64,000 bases of DNA from Paenibacillus apiarius. Lineage in GTDB: Bacteria > Bacillota > Bacilli > Paenibacillales > Paenibacillaceae. The notes below the pieces were generated by a model. The model did no database searches and had not been told where the DNA came from. It was given only the letters and a program-made list of their open reading frames with translations. Both the position numbers and the translations under genes were made by a program. Positions 8,879 through 17,266 of the stretch are shown here, one piece after another; positions within the stretch are counted from its first letter, which is position 1, and every line of letters starts with the position of its first letter. The DNA is taken from NCBI RefSeq assembly GCF_017052585.1, contig NZ_JAFFHZ010000001.1:1593501-1657500 (forward strand). The letters run 5' to 3'.

Positions 8879-9220
8879 ATGGCTAAAAAGGGACAAGTGT
8901 TTCAACAGTATACCGAAGAATTCAAACTAGCAGCAGTCAAAGCGTATTTAGAAGGGAAGGCCAGCTATAAAACGGTAGCGGAAAAGTTAGAAATCAGAAA
9001 CTGTACCCAATTAAAAGTATGGGTAAGGAAGTGGCAGCATGGAGAAGCGTTCGATATCCGTAAAGGGGTATCGAATCCTCTTAAGGGACGTCAACGTACA
9101 GCCTTTGACACTGTAGAACAAGAACTGGATTATTTGAAAGCACAGGTCGATTACTTAAAAAAGCGGTATACAAATCTGGTAAAGGAGGCACGCTCCGTCC
9201 GCAGGACAACTACCAAGTGA
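8879..9220 (+). CDS. IS3-family OrfA, copy 1
   Basis: 113 aa. The start at 8879 follows GGAGGGG by 9 bases. It contains a helix-turn-helix (ASYKTVAEKLEIRNCTQLKV) and a C-terminal coiled coil (VEQELDYLKAQVDYLKKRY). An A6G run at the LKK codons can act as the -1 frameshift site that fuses OrfA to OrfB. Its frame is open, but it is useless without the broken OrfB. Confidence 0.85.
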   Translation: MAKKGQVFQQYTEEFKLAAVKAYLEGKASYKTVAEKLEIRNCTQLKVWVRKWQHGEAFDIRKGVSNPLKGRQRTAFDTVEQELDYLKAQVDYLKKRYTNLVKEARSVRRTTTK

Positions 9221-10048
9221 TTGAAGAGCTGCGTGATCTCTAAGATGTTACGCGTTTGTTAGCCATTGCGGGGGTACCTAGGGCTAGTTATTACAAGTGG
9301 CGAGCGACACGGTCATTAAGGGCCGAAAGACAAACAAGAGATCAAGGAGCACATGATGGCTATTCACTTTGCGCACTCCTATTTCGGATATCCTCGTATG
9401 ATGACAGCTTTGTGGGAGGCTGGTTACCGTGTTAACCATAAAAAAGTATGGCGGCTTATGAAGGACTTATCTATCCAGTCCGTCATTCGCAAGAAACGAA
9501 AGCGTTCTAGTTCTACGCCTTCCGTCGTGTACCCTAACCGATTGAAGCGTCAATTCCATGCTGTAGGTCCGCAGCAGAAGCTAGTCACCGATATTACGTA
9601 TATCTCCGACGGCACACGCTTTTATTACCTGTCGGCGATACAAGATCTGTTCAACAATGAAATTGTGGCTTGGCAATTATCCGAGCGAAACGACGTAAAG
9701 CTGGTGCTGGATACGATTGAGCAGTGGACACGAAAAAGAGACGTTTCGGAAGCCGTGCTCCATTCGGATCAGGGCTTCCAGTACACGTCTCAGGCCTACA
9801 ACTCACGATTGGAAGCATTCAGCGTCAAAGGCAGCCACTCTCGCAAAGCAACCTGCCTGGATAACGCCTGCATCGAATCCTTCTTTTCGCATCTCAAAAC
9901 AGAGAAGTTGTATCTTCACCAGTGTACGTCAGAAGTTGAGATTCATCAAGCTGTAGAAGAGTATATCTACTTTTATAATTATCAGCGCTTTCAAGCCAAA
10001 CTCAAACAGCGCGCGCCAATTGAGTATCGGCACGCGCTGGCTGCATAG
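9217..10048 (+). pseudogene. IS3-family OrfB transposase, copy 1, broken
   Basis: Compared with copy 2, a TAT codon has become TAA near 9242, and eight bases are missing near 9345 (ACAAGAGATCAAGG here, ACAAGGGATCACGAGATCAAGG there). The remaining frame still shows the integrase core with VTDITYISDGTRFYYLSAI, HSDQGFQYTSQ and NACIESFFSHLK. Confidence 0.9.
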
Positions 10049-10084
10049 CTTTTTTCATCTGTCTACTTGACAGGGGTATGACCA

Positions 10085-10959
10085 CTGTCTCCTATTTCAG
10101 GAGGTTTTTAATTCTGCGTGACTTAGACACCACCGGAGCTGGGTATGAAGCTTTGCATCAGCTTATGGAATATCTGCCATTATTACCCGATGGTTTAAAG
10201 TTTGATGCATATTACCGCATTCTGACCTTCTATAGTGCGCTTGAGAACTGGCCCAAATTGCTCTCTTATTCTAACGAATTGAAGGAAATGGCCATCGCTG
10301 AAGGACAAGATAAGTATGTGGCTGAAGGATGGTTGTATGAGTCATCCGCTTATATAGGTATGAATAACTTTGAAGACGCTTTAATAGCTACAAAGCAGTA
10401 TGCTTTATACGGAGAGCATTATTCATGGTTATCTAAGTGCAATGAGCTCTATATTTCCATTGAGATGTCGAACACAGAACCAATTGAAGAGCTCATGAGC
10501 ATGTTACAAGCAGACCAATTACTTTTTGTTCTGCCTGTTGCACTTGATGCTTTTTTAAAGAATGGTATGTTGGATGAGGCTGGGCTATATCTTGAGAAAT
10601 ACCAAGTTCAAACAGCCGCTCTTTTAGAAAAAAAAGGTCCGTTTCATTTAAAACATAAGCTACGATTTACACTGGCTTTAACACAATATTATTTTGAAAC
10701 AGGTCAACATGAGTTGGGATTTGAATATAATGCAATATCTTTAGAATTAGCACTCACTCTAAAAAACATGCAACGTGTGGGAAAAGCAGTATTTACATTT
10801 CATGATTATGGACTCTTTGCATCGGTAGAGCAAAAAAGTCGATTCATGAATATCCTTTCGAAAGGGGTGAAGTCCGATGAAGAAAGCAATGCTTGCTATG
10901 TTAATAACTCTTTCCTTATATGGTTCTATAGGAATGTCTTCTCAAATGGGATCAAGTGA
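10085..10959 (+). pseudogene. TPR-type peptide-pheromone receptor, N terminus removed by IS
   Basis: About 290 residues match the C-terminal four fifths of the intact receptor at 34649-35701, for example FDAYYRILTFY, YVAEGWLYES, YGEHY-WLSKCN, EPIEELMSM, KHKLR-T-ALAQY and ELGFEYNA. The match begins at SYFRRFLILRDLD, exactly at the right end of IS copy 1; about 80 N-terminal residues of the intact homologue are absent here. The helical repeats are of the TPR kind used by RRNPP receptors (Rap, NprR, PlcR, AimR and the AimR-like proteins of Paenibacillus). Its 3' end overlaps the small pro-peptide gene. With the N terminus lost, this receptor is probably dead. Confidence 0.75.
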
Positions 10960-11014
10960 CATTGGATCTAGATGGTCAACAAATGTCATAGGAGAAGGAT
11001 GGTCAACAAGTTAA
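10877..11014 (+). CDS. Signal pro-peptide with IG-GW repeats, copy 1
   Basis: A 45-aa gene, too short for routine ORF calling. GAAAGGGGTGAA precedes the ATG. The product has a lysine-start hydrophobic leader (MKKAMLAMLITLSLYGSIGM), then two repeats, DIGSRWSTN and VIGEGWSTS, and a TAA. It overlaps the last 83 bases of the receptor gene in another frame, exactly as in the intact pair at 35619. One base out of frame after the stop, the sequence continues NIGTGFGME, which looks like a third repeat cut off by an indel. Exported, protease-trimmed peptides of this kind are re-imported and bind TPR receptors in RRNPP systems. The role here is inferred from the layout. Confidence 0.7.
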   Translation: MKKAMLAMLITLSLYGSIGMSSQMGSSDIGSRWSTNVIGEGWSTS

Positions 11015-11080
11015 CATTGGAACTGGATTTGGAATGGAGTACAGGGACAGTGACTAAAAGCATCAAGTGTTTATGCTGCT

Positions 11081-11115
11081 AAAAGATGGCCTCTGACGTC
11101 AGGGGTCATCTTATT
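11081..11115. terminator. Terminator hairpin after the pro-peptide gene
   Basis: AAGATGGCCTCTGAC pairs with GTCAGGGGTCATCTT, followed by ATTTG on the plus strand. It closes the receptor/pro-peptide transcript. The remainder of 11115-11330 shows no gene. Confidence 0.7.
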
Positions 11116-11331
11116 TGTCTAATTTCGGTACCCTAGCCTTTTCTTCTTACACCAGATCAACATCACCATTCTAAAACTTTAATTTCTTTCCGCTTGACTG
11201 GAGTTGGTTGCTCCTGCTGTGGCCGCGTGCATCGATAGTAGCCCGCGACATCCTCCCACTTTTTTTCGATAAGCGCAGATTTGTATTATGATCGTACACA
11301 TCATTCGCATGTTGCGCAGGAGGCTTGGACC

Positions 11332-11862
11332 ATGTTTGATCCTACGATTTTCGACAATCTGAAGGTCGTGCTGGAAGGCAAAATCTATGATCTGGATCAG
11401 GAAGGAGAATGGCTCGTCATCGGCCGGGAGGATCTGATCGATCTCGCCGGGTTCGGACGGACCTTCCGCATGCGCGTGCAGCGGCCCGGGGAGGCCTGCA
11501 TTGCCGCATTGACGCTTGCGAGCGGCTTGGCCGATTTCGCCGCCGAGCTGCGGGGTCTGCGGCTTGTCGGGGAAGAGCCGGGCGCCCGGCTGGAGCTCTC
11601 CTTCGAGCTGGCGGGCGATTATACGGCGCAGGCGGACGAGATGGGAGAACGGCTGGCTTCCATCTGGGGCGACGCCGTCATCATGCGGCAGGAACGAACG
11701 GTTCCCGTCCCGATTCGGATCGGGGCCGCTTCTCCCGCCGCGGACGATGGGACGCACCGCATCGTGCTGACGTTCAGCCAGCCGATCGACGAGCGTCATC
11801 TGGGTGAGCTGGGCGCCCTCGTCAAGCAGACCCTCGATTCGCTTCAGCGTCTTAGCGAATAG
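11332..11862 (+). CDS. Conserved hypothetical protein
   Basis: 176 aa, starting MFDPTIFDNLKVVLEGKIYD after AGGAGG with a good gap; an upstream in-frame ATG lacks a site. The protein is acidic, without a signal peptide or membrane helix, and alternates strands and helices (WLVIGREDLIDLAGFGRTF, ARLELSFELAGDYT, RIVLTFSQPID). I do not recognise a family. Its base composition is markedly richer in G and C than the receptor genes to its left and resembles the ABC operon to its right, so the boundary between accessory DNA and resident chromosome probably falls near 11.1-11.3 kb. Confidence 0.65.
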   Translation: MFDPTIFDNLKVVLEGKIYDLDQEGEWLVIGREDLIDLAGFGRTFRMRVQRPGEACIAALTLASGLADFAAELRGLRLVGEEPGARLELSFELAGDYTAQADEMGERLASIWGDAVIMRQERTVPVPIRIGAASPAADDGTHRIVLTFSQPIDERHLGELGALVKQTLDSLQRLSE

Positions 11863-11871
11863 CTTGCAGGG

Positions 11872-11891
11872 GGGGCGTCAACGTACGCCCC
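11872..11891. terminator. GC-rich hairpin between convergent genes
   Basis: GGGGCGT, 6-base loop, ACGCCCC. It lies just past the stop of the 11332-11862 gene and about 100 bases past the end of the convergent binding-protein gene. No clear T run follows on the plus strand. Confidence 0.4.
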
Positions 11892-11994
11892 TCCCGCGGT
11901 TATGCGGCCGCACAAGTTCAAGCACCAAGGAGCGAGCCGTTGGCCACTACCAGACCATTTTCACATCGCTGCACGTACAAGATCTATCCGCGAA

Positions 11995-13377
11995 CTACTC
12001 ATTCAGATACGTCATCGCCCGGTTCTGGATCAGCTTGCTGATTTCCTCCGCCGATTTCTGTCCATTCATGTAATAAGCAAATTCTTGCGAGACGATATTG
12101 ACTAGATCCAAATCAACCGATCCGTAGCCGCTGTATTTTACCGTCTCTAAAGCCGATTGCACCTTCTTTATCCCCTGCTCGAACGCTTGGGCATCAGGCA
12201 GCGGGAAAGAGAGGGGCAAGGGCACATCCGCTGCCTGAGAATCTTGCTTGCCGTCCCATTTCACGATCTGCTGCCGGGCCTGCTGCAGTTTTTGGGCGGT
12301 AGCCGCCTTGTTCAACGGAAATCCCTGAAGCTCGGTTGAAGTCTGCATTTCCTCGGACAGCATAAATTTCAGGAACATCCATGCCTCATTTTTTACGGCC
12401 GATTTGTTGTTAATCGCATACGCCTCCCACATTTCATAGACAGTTCCGCCGTGCCCCCCCGTACCCGCAAAGGAAGGCTTGCGGTAGATCGCCGTATCCG
12501 GGTTCAAGTAACTGACTAGGGCATTCAGCGGTCCGGACATATCGGCAAGGCTGAACAGACTATTCGACAGCCCTTTGCCATAGTTTCCGGCGTCCTCCAT
12601 TCCGATCGCCTTTTCATCATAAAGCGACTTGATCTGCTCCATCGCATGGCGGAACTCGTCGGAATCAAAGCGGGCCTCCCCGTTCCGGTAATACTGTTTC
12701 AAATCGCCTGTCAGCAAAAAATCCGGTGCGATATTCAAAAATGCATAGAATTTTTGTCCCGCCTTCGCTTTCAGCTTGCCGGATAACTCGCCAATATCGC
12801 TCCATGTCCACTTGCTGTCGTCAATCGTGATCCCCGCTTGCTCCATCAGTTGTTTGTTGCCTTGAACGAACCCGTAGGGCGTAAAGCTGATCGGCATAAT
12901 ATACTGGCCATCCCCGGATGATACAGACGGAAGCAGATAGTAATCTTGCGGTTGGAACGCGCTATCTTGGCGCAGCATCTCTTGGATATCGGCAAACGCC
13001 TGCTTCTTCGCAAACTTATCCTTCGGCAAAAAATCGGTAGCGATAATATCGGAAGCCTTGCCCGACATAATCTGGGTCGTCATCGATTGGATATATTTTT
13101 CCACTTCCAGCAGGGTAACGTTTTGCTTGGACTTCATCGCCTCAAAATACTCTTGAATCTCCACATGGATATCGGGATGAAGCATCTCAAACTTCTGCAC
13201 GGCTTCCTTCAAAAAAGAACTTGCCACCGGGACGGCAATCACAAGCGACTTCGCTCCATCCGCTTGCACAACCGCCTTCCCGTCCGCTGCCTGTCCGCCT
13301 TGTCCGCCGGAACAAGCAGCGAGCAGCAATCCAAGCACAGTCATAACCGTTAAAATCATCGCCCATTTTTTTATCAT
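11995..13377 (-). CDS. ABC transporter substrate-binding lipoprotein (family 1)
   Basis: 460 aa. The N terminus MIKKWAMILTVMTVLGLLLA ends in a lipobox with the cysteine in LLAACSGG, so the mature protein is tethered to the outside of the membrane. The body has the family-1 extracellular solute-binding pattern (HPDIHVEIQEYFEAM, SDIIATDFLPKDKFAKKQAF, MPISFTPYGFVQGNKQLMEQ, WEAYAINNKSAVKNEAWMFL), as in maltose- and oligosaccharide-binding proteins. It is the last gene of a minus-strand operon after two permeases and an HlyD-like protein. The substrate is probably a carbohydrate, which is an inference from the permease type. Confidence 0.88.
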   Translation of the reverse strand: MIKKWAMILTVMTVLGLLLAACSGGQGGQAADGKAVVQADGAKSLVIAVPVASSFLKEAVQKFEMLHPDIHVEIQEYFEAMKSKQNVTLLEVEKYIQSMTTQIMSGKASDIIATDFLPKDKFAKKQAFADIQEMLRQDSAFQPQDYYLLPSVSSGDGQYIMPISFTPYGFVQGNKQLMEQAGITIDDSKWTWSDIGELSGKLKAKAGQKFYAFLNIAPDFLLTGDLKQYYRNGEARFDSDEFRHAMEQIKSLYDEKAIGMEDAGNYGKGLSNSLFSLADMSGPLNALVSYLNPDTAIYRKPSFAGTGGHGGTVYEMWEAYAINNKSAVKNEAWMFLKFMLSEEMQTSTELQGFPLNKAATAQKLQQARQQIVKWDGKQDSQAADVPLPLSFPLPDAQAFEQGIKKVQSALETVKYSGYGSVDLDLVNIVSQEFAYYMNGQKSAEEISKLIQNRAMTYLNE

Positions 13378-13466
13378 CGTTATGTCCCCTCTCCTTCAAT
13401 CGGTAATAGAGTCGTATCGTTCGCCACGCATCGTATAGGCGGCTCCGTTCAATCCGCAACAGCGTC

Positions 13467-14594
13467 TCAGAGCCTTACCGGATCGCCGTCCCGCAGCGGC
13501 TCGCTGGATTCGGCCACAATTTGGTCCTGCGCGTTCAGCCCCTCCGCCACGGCTTCCTCGCTCGTTTCGTCCAAGATCCGAATATACTTCTGTTTCACAT
13601 AATAATGGTTGCCGAGGGAGCTCCTATTTTCCTCCACGACAAATACATAATAGCCGCGGCTATCTTTCCGCAAATAAGCCTTGCGCAAGACAAGCCCCTC
13701 TTCCGGGGACGGTTTCTCGATCTGAACGCTCGCCTGCTCACCTCCCTTGAGCGTCTTCCCGGACAGAGCGACAACCACAATCGCTTGGGCCTGCGGGTTC
13801 TCCGTCCCCCCGCCCGGCTTGCCGCCATCCGCACCTCCGCTTGCCCCATGGAACGGAGCGTCAGCCTTGATTTCCGTTATCGTGCCCTTTTCTTGTCCCG
13901 CGCCCCGAACCGCGACAGGGAACTCCTCCCCGGCCGCCAACAGCGCGGCGGCATCCGCATCGATCACGAACGAGAATTGAAATCCCTCGCCGGAACTCAT
14001 CATGGTTATCGCCGTCTGGCCTTGCGAGACGCGCAGCCCTTCCCGCGCCTGCACATCGGCGACGAACCCGGCATACGGCGCAGTCAGCGTCAACTTCTGC
14101 TGCCATTCCCGGCGGCGCGCGTTCAGCTTGCGCCTGGCGATTTCTTCATCCACCCTGCCGTTCTGCAGATCGCGCTTGGCTTTGCGCATTTCCTCCGTGT
14201 CCCCGTCACGCCCCGCCAGTTTAAAGCGTTCCTGCAGTTCTTCCCGCCCCCGAAGCCGCTTCTGCAGTTCCGCTTCCTCATCAAGCAGCGTCTGCTCCAG
14301 CTCGGAGCCATCGAAGGTGACCAGCGCCTGGCCTTTGGCCACGGCATCGCCGGGCTTGACGTGCACTTTCTTCACTTTCCAGCCGCTGTCGCTTGCCAGC
14401 TCGTCCTGCCGCCTGGGCATAACCTTTCCGCTCCCCTGGATGAGATGAGTCATCATTCGGGAGGCCGGCTTCTCCGCAATTACTTTCGGCAGCGTCATCG
14501 TTTGCAGGGTATGACTGTACACCGTCAGGCCGGCAAGGATGACCAAAAACAGAACAAACAGCGCGGGCGTCAACCGTTTTCGAGTAGCGTTCAT
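13467..14594 (-). CDS. HlyD-like / RND-type adaptor subunit
   Basis: 375 aa with one N-terminal membrane helix (LTPALFVLFLVILAGLTVY). Then comes a biotinyl-lipoyl half (VKKVHVKPGDAVAKGQALVTF), a charged helical hairpin (residues about 115-165, rich in E, R and K), the second lipoyl half (APYAGFVADVQAREGLRVSQ), and beta-barrel strands to the C terminus. In Gram-positive bacteria such proteins partner with MacB-like or other ABC exporters. Here it lies between an importer permease and its binding protein, with gaps of 12 and 90 bases, and no exporter is nearby. It may instead assist transport or signalling at this importer. Confidence 0.8.
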   Translation of the reverse strand: MNATRKRLTPALFVLFLVILAGLTVYSHTLQTMTLPKVIAEKPASRMMTHLIQGSGKVMPRRQDELASDSGWKVKKVHVKPGDAVAKGQALVTFDGSELEQTLLDEEAELQKRLRGREELQERFKLAGRDGDTEEMRKAKRDLQNGRVDEEIARRKLNARRREWQQKLTLTAPYAGFVADVQAREGLRVSQGQTAITMMSSGEGFQFSFVIDADAAALLAAGEEFPVAVRGAGQEKGTITEIKADAPFHGASGGADGGKPGGGTENPQAQAIVVVALSGKTLKGGEQASVQIEKPSPEEGLVLRKAYLRKDSRGYYVFVVEENRSSLGNHYYVKQKYIRILDETSEEAVAEGLNAQDQIVAESSEPLRDGDPVRL

Positions 14595-14605
14595 GTGTTT
14601 GCCCC

Positions 14606-15466
14606 CTATCCTTTAATCCCTGAAAGCTCAATGCCCTCGATAAAATACGGTTCCATGCAAAAAAAGAGCAGCAGCATCGGCGCCATATAGAGGACCGAAG
14701 CGGCGAACAGCACTCCCAACGTCCCTTCCTGCACGCGGGACAGAATGACCGACAATGGCTGCAGCGCGTCATCATGAAGAAACACGAGCGGCTGCTCCAC
14801 CATATTCCAATAGTCCGCGAACAACAGGACGACAAGCGCAGCCGCCCCCGGCTTCACCATCGGGACGACAATCGTGCCGAAGATCCGAAGCACGCCGGCT
14901 CCGTCCATCTTGGCCGCTTCAATATAAGCGTCCGGAATCTGCAGCATGAACTGCCTGAGCAAGAAGACGCCGAATGCGCCGAATATGCCGGGCCAGATTA
15001 TCGCCCCAGGCGTATCAAGCAGCCCCAGCTTGTCCGACATAATATAGTTGGGCACAAGCGTAACCTGGAACGGCATGAGCATCGTCATCAAATAGAGCAT
15101 GAACAGCGGCTCCCTCCCGGGAAAGCGCAGCTTGGCGAGCGCAAATGCGGCTAGAAGCGCCATGATCGTTTGTCCGATGATAATCGGAACCACCATAAAG
15201 ACGGAATTCCAAAACATTTCCAAATATTGCGATGTCTGAATCAGCAGCTTGCCGTACTGGGCAAAGGACACCCAATCGGGAATCAGCTTCATGTTCACCC
15301 GTTCATGCGCTTCGCTCTTGCCGAGCATATCGTAATTGGCATGGATCTCCCGCTCGGTCATCACAGAATTGACGATCGTCAGCACGACCGGCAGCAGCAC
15401 GACCGCCGCGGCCGCGCTCAAGCATAGGGTCCGCACCCATGCGGACAGCATAGATCTCTGAGTCAT
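14606..15466 (-). CDS. Carbohydrate ABC transporter permease (MalG type)
   Basis: A 286-aa inner-membrane permease with six predicted helices, starting MTQRSMLSAWVRTLCLSAAA after GAGGAGGGAGGAG. The EAA loop that docks onto the ATPase is visible at YIEAAKMDGAGVLRIFGTIVVPMVKP near residue 180. The long extracytoplasmic loop after helix 1 is typical of the second permease of CUT1 importers. The gene begins 17 bases after the stop of the first permease, so the two are co-translated. No ATP-binding subunit is encoded in the operon, so a shared MsmX-like ATPase is expected. Confidence 0.9.
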   Translation of the reverse strand: MTQRSMLSAWVRTLCLSAAAAVVLLPVVLTIVNSVMTEREIHANYDMLGKSEAHERVNMKLIPDWVSFAQYGKLLIQTSQYLEMFWNSVFMVVPIIIGQTIMALLAAFALAKLRFPGREPLFMLYLMTMLMPFQVTLVPNYIMSDKLGLLDTPGAIIWPGIFGAFGVFLLRQFMLQIPDAYIEAAKMDGAGVLRIFGTIVVPMVKPGAAALVVLLFADYWNMVEQPLVFLHDDALQPLSVILSRVQEGTLGVLFAASVLYMAPMLLLFFCMEPYFIEGIELSGIKG

Positions 15467-15483
15467 GGTCGCTCCTCCCTCCT

Positions 15484-16353
15484 CTATTCCATAAATGACC
15501 TGAATGACCGCTCGACCCGATGCAGCGCAAAGACGAGCACCAAGATGCAAAGCGCCATCAGGCACGCTGCGGCGGACAGTTTCTCCACTTCGAGCGAGGC
15601 GAACATGTTGTTGATGTAATGCTGCAGCATATAGATGCTGTCATGCGGATAATCGCCGGCGACCAAATACGTCTCCCGGAACACTTTGAACGAATTCAAG
15701 ATCGACATCAGGATGACCAAAAACATGCTGGGCAGTAAATAGATCAACGTAATGCTGCACAACTTGCGGAGCCTTCCCGCCCCTTCAAGATCGGCAATCT
15801 CATAATACTGATCCGGAATATTCTGCAGCCCAGCCAAAAAAAGCACGACATTATAGCCGATGTTTTTCCAAATATAAATCAGGACAACAACGGCAATCGC
15901 CCAATCCGATCTCATCCAATCGATGCGGGACATGCCGAACCGCTCCAGCACGACATTCAACGCGCCATTCCAGTCGAAAAAAATCTGCCAGACCTGCACA
16001 ATGGAAGCCACTGGAACGACGAGCGGCAAGACGAAAGCCGTCCGCAGCCATTTCCGGAAAAATACCCGCGAATGGAGAAACAGCGCCGTACCGAGCGAGG
16101 CCACGATAAGCAGCGGGACGCCCATGGCCGTAAAACGAAGCGTATTGCCTGCCGCCTTGAGGAACGATGCGCTCCGGAACAGCGCCTCATAATTGGCGAA
16201 CGTCCATATCTCGCGATCCGGTCCGCTCTGAAAGGAATACAGGATGCTTTGACCGAATGGAATCACATAGAACAGAAAAAAACCGACCGCACTCGGCGCC
16301 AGGAAACAGACGGCGATCCCGATTTCCTTTTGAGCGGAACGCCACATTTTCAT
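15484..16353 (-). CDS. Carbohydrate ABC transporter permease (MalF type)
   Basis: 289 aa, six membrane helices. It starts MKMWRSAQKEIGIAVCFLAP and has the family loop YYEIADLEGAGRLRKLCSITLIYLLP near residue 190 that contacts the ATPase. It is the first gene of the importer operon (permease, permease, HlyD-like, binding protein). The promoter region 16354-16450 holds tandem repeats described separately, and a terminator at 16455 separates it from the lipoprotein gene upstream. Confidence 0.9.
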   Translation of the reverse strand: MKMWRSAQKEIGIAVCFLAPSAVGFFLFYVIPFGQSILYSFQSGPDREIWTFANYEALFRSASFLKAAGNTLRFTAMGVPLLIVASLGTALFLHSRVFFRKWLRTAFVLPLVVPVASIVQVWQIFFDWNGALNVVLERFGMSRIDWMRSDWAIAVVVLIYIWKNIGYNVVLFLAGLQNIPDQYYEIADLEGAGRLRKLCSITLIYLLPSMFLVILMSILNSFKVFRETYLVAGDYPHDSIYMLQHYINNMFASLEVEKLSAAACLMALCILVLVFALHRVERSFRSFME

Positions 16354-16416
16354 ACTTCAGCCCTCCTATGTTGTCGTACAACCATCATATTCCCGGCATA
16401 TATGAGAAGTTAGGTA

Positions 16417-16436
16417 AAGTTGTAATCAAGTTGTAA
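16417..16436 (-). promoter_or_regulatory. Tandem 9-bp repeats before the ABC operon, likely OmpR-type operator
   Basis: On the coding strand TTACAACTT occurs twice with an 11-base period, one helical turn apart. This is the usual layout for OmpR/PhoB-family binding. The sequence CATATAT lies downstream as a possible -10. A two-component pair of that family is encoded just upstream at 17263-19397, making it the likely regulator. Confidence 0.5.
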
Positions 16437-16454
16437 AATCGCTCCGAAAAAAAA

Positions 16455-16484
16455 TAAGCCCTCATCTTCTTCAAGATGAGGGCT
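16455..16484 (-). terminator. Strong intrinsic terminator after the lipoprotein gene
   Basis: AAGCCCTCATCTT, CTTC loop, AAGATGAGGGCTT. On the minus strand this is followed by ATTTTTTTT. It ends the regulator-kinase-lipoprotein transcript. Confidence 0.9.
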
Positions 16485-16504
16485 TGCGCCAAAATCGCCG
16501 CGGG

Positions 16505-17266
16505 CTACGTTGGCATAGAATACGTTGGATTTGAAATCACCTGTAAAAAATATGATGTCACGGCCATAATGTCTTTGCTGAAACTGAATACCTCTTTCGT
16601 GCGGGTATCGATCCCCACAATATACTTGATGACACGGGTTTGCTTATGGCGATAACACAAAAGCGTATACTCTTCCCCGTTCACCGGATACTCTCTCCAT
16701 TCCAGCTCGCTCCAATTCACCGCGCCGCCCCGTTCCAGGAATTGTCTGGCGATCGCGCCCGCTTTATGCTTGCCGAGAGCCCCCCCACCCGTGGAGCCGG
16801 AGCGGTAACCGCTATATTGGCGGAGAGCCAAAATATCGCCATCGCTAGCATTCAAGGAGACGATATAGTGAATCGACGGATCATGCCGATTGATGAGAAT
16901 AGCGGTATTCACGCCGCTCGGAAGGTCGCTTAATTGGGTGTTATACTCATCATCGAGGAGAGCTTCGTCGCCCTTTAACTCTTTCAACCAGCTTCTGACC
17001 TGATCCGGATCAAATGTTTCCAGCTCAATGCGCGTGTCCTCGAGCGTAAGATCAGCGCCAAAATACGTATTCACTGCCTTCACGCTTAACGTTTTTACCG
17101 TGTCCTCCGCCAACGTTCCCGGATACGCGAGCCGTTTTTTCGCCTGTGCCGGCCCGATTTTGTGCGCCATCACCGTATCCTTGTCGACGGGTTCATACCA
17201 TCCCCCGCAGCCGGCAAGCAGCAGCATGCATGCTGTCCCGATACTTGCAAGTTTTCTCATCTTCAT
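16505..17266 (-). CDS. Lipoprotein of unknown function
   Basis: 253 aa. The leader MKMRKLASIGTACMLLLAGC ends in a lipobox, so the protein is anchored on the outer face of the membrane. The body has two segments reminiscent of peptidase-propeptide (PepSY-like) folds (TAILINRHDPSIHYIVSLNASD and YIVGIDTRTKEVFSFSKDI), which I offer as a likeness only. The gene overlaps the stop of the kinase gene by four bases (ATGA), indicating translational coupling; it may be an accessory sensor for that kinase. Confidence 0.75.
   Translation of the reverse strand: MKMRKLASIGTACMLLLAGCGGWYEPVDKDTVMAHKIGPAQAKKRLAYPGTLAEDTVKTLSVKAVNTYFGADLTLEDTRIELETFDPDQVRSWLKELKGDEALLDDEYNTQLSDLPSGVNTAILINRHDPSIHYIVSLNASDGDILALRQYSGYRSGSTGGGALGKHKAGAIARQFLERGGAVNWSELEWREYPVNGEEYTLLCYRHKQTRVIKYIVGIDTRTKEVFSFSKDIMAVTSYFLQVISNPTYSMPT

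Larger units (their letters stand above)
8795..10084 (+). mobile_element. IS3-family element, copy 1 (inactive)
   Basis: Nearly identical to copy 2 at 38211-39508. The imperfect terminal repeats begin GTATTATCCCC on the left and, as reverse complement, TGGTCATACCCC on the right; the inner parts share AAGTAGACA. The left terminal bases differ from copy 2 (CCAG against GTGG). The insertion sits directly on the 5' part of the TPR receptor gene at 10085 and abuts the truncated IS at 8778 with about 16 bases between. Confidence 0.88.

Noticed and set aside
8618..8905. 95-codon minus-strand frame across the junction of the two IS elements
   Set aside because: It crosses both element borders and is a shadow of the OrfA genes.
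13521..14690. 389-codon plus-strand frame over the HlyD-like gene
   Set aside because: A shadow frame. The minus-strand frame has family motifs, a ribosome site and operon spacing, while the plus-strand frame has none.
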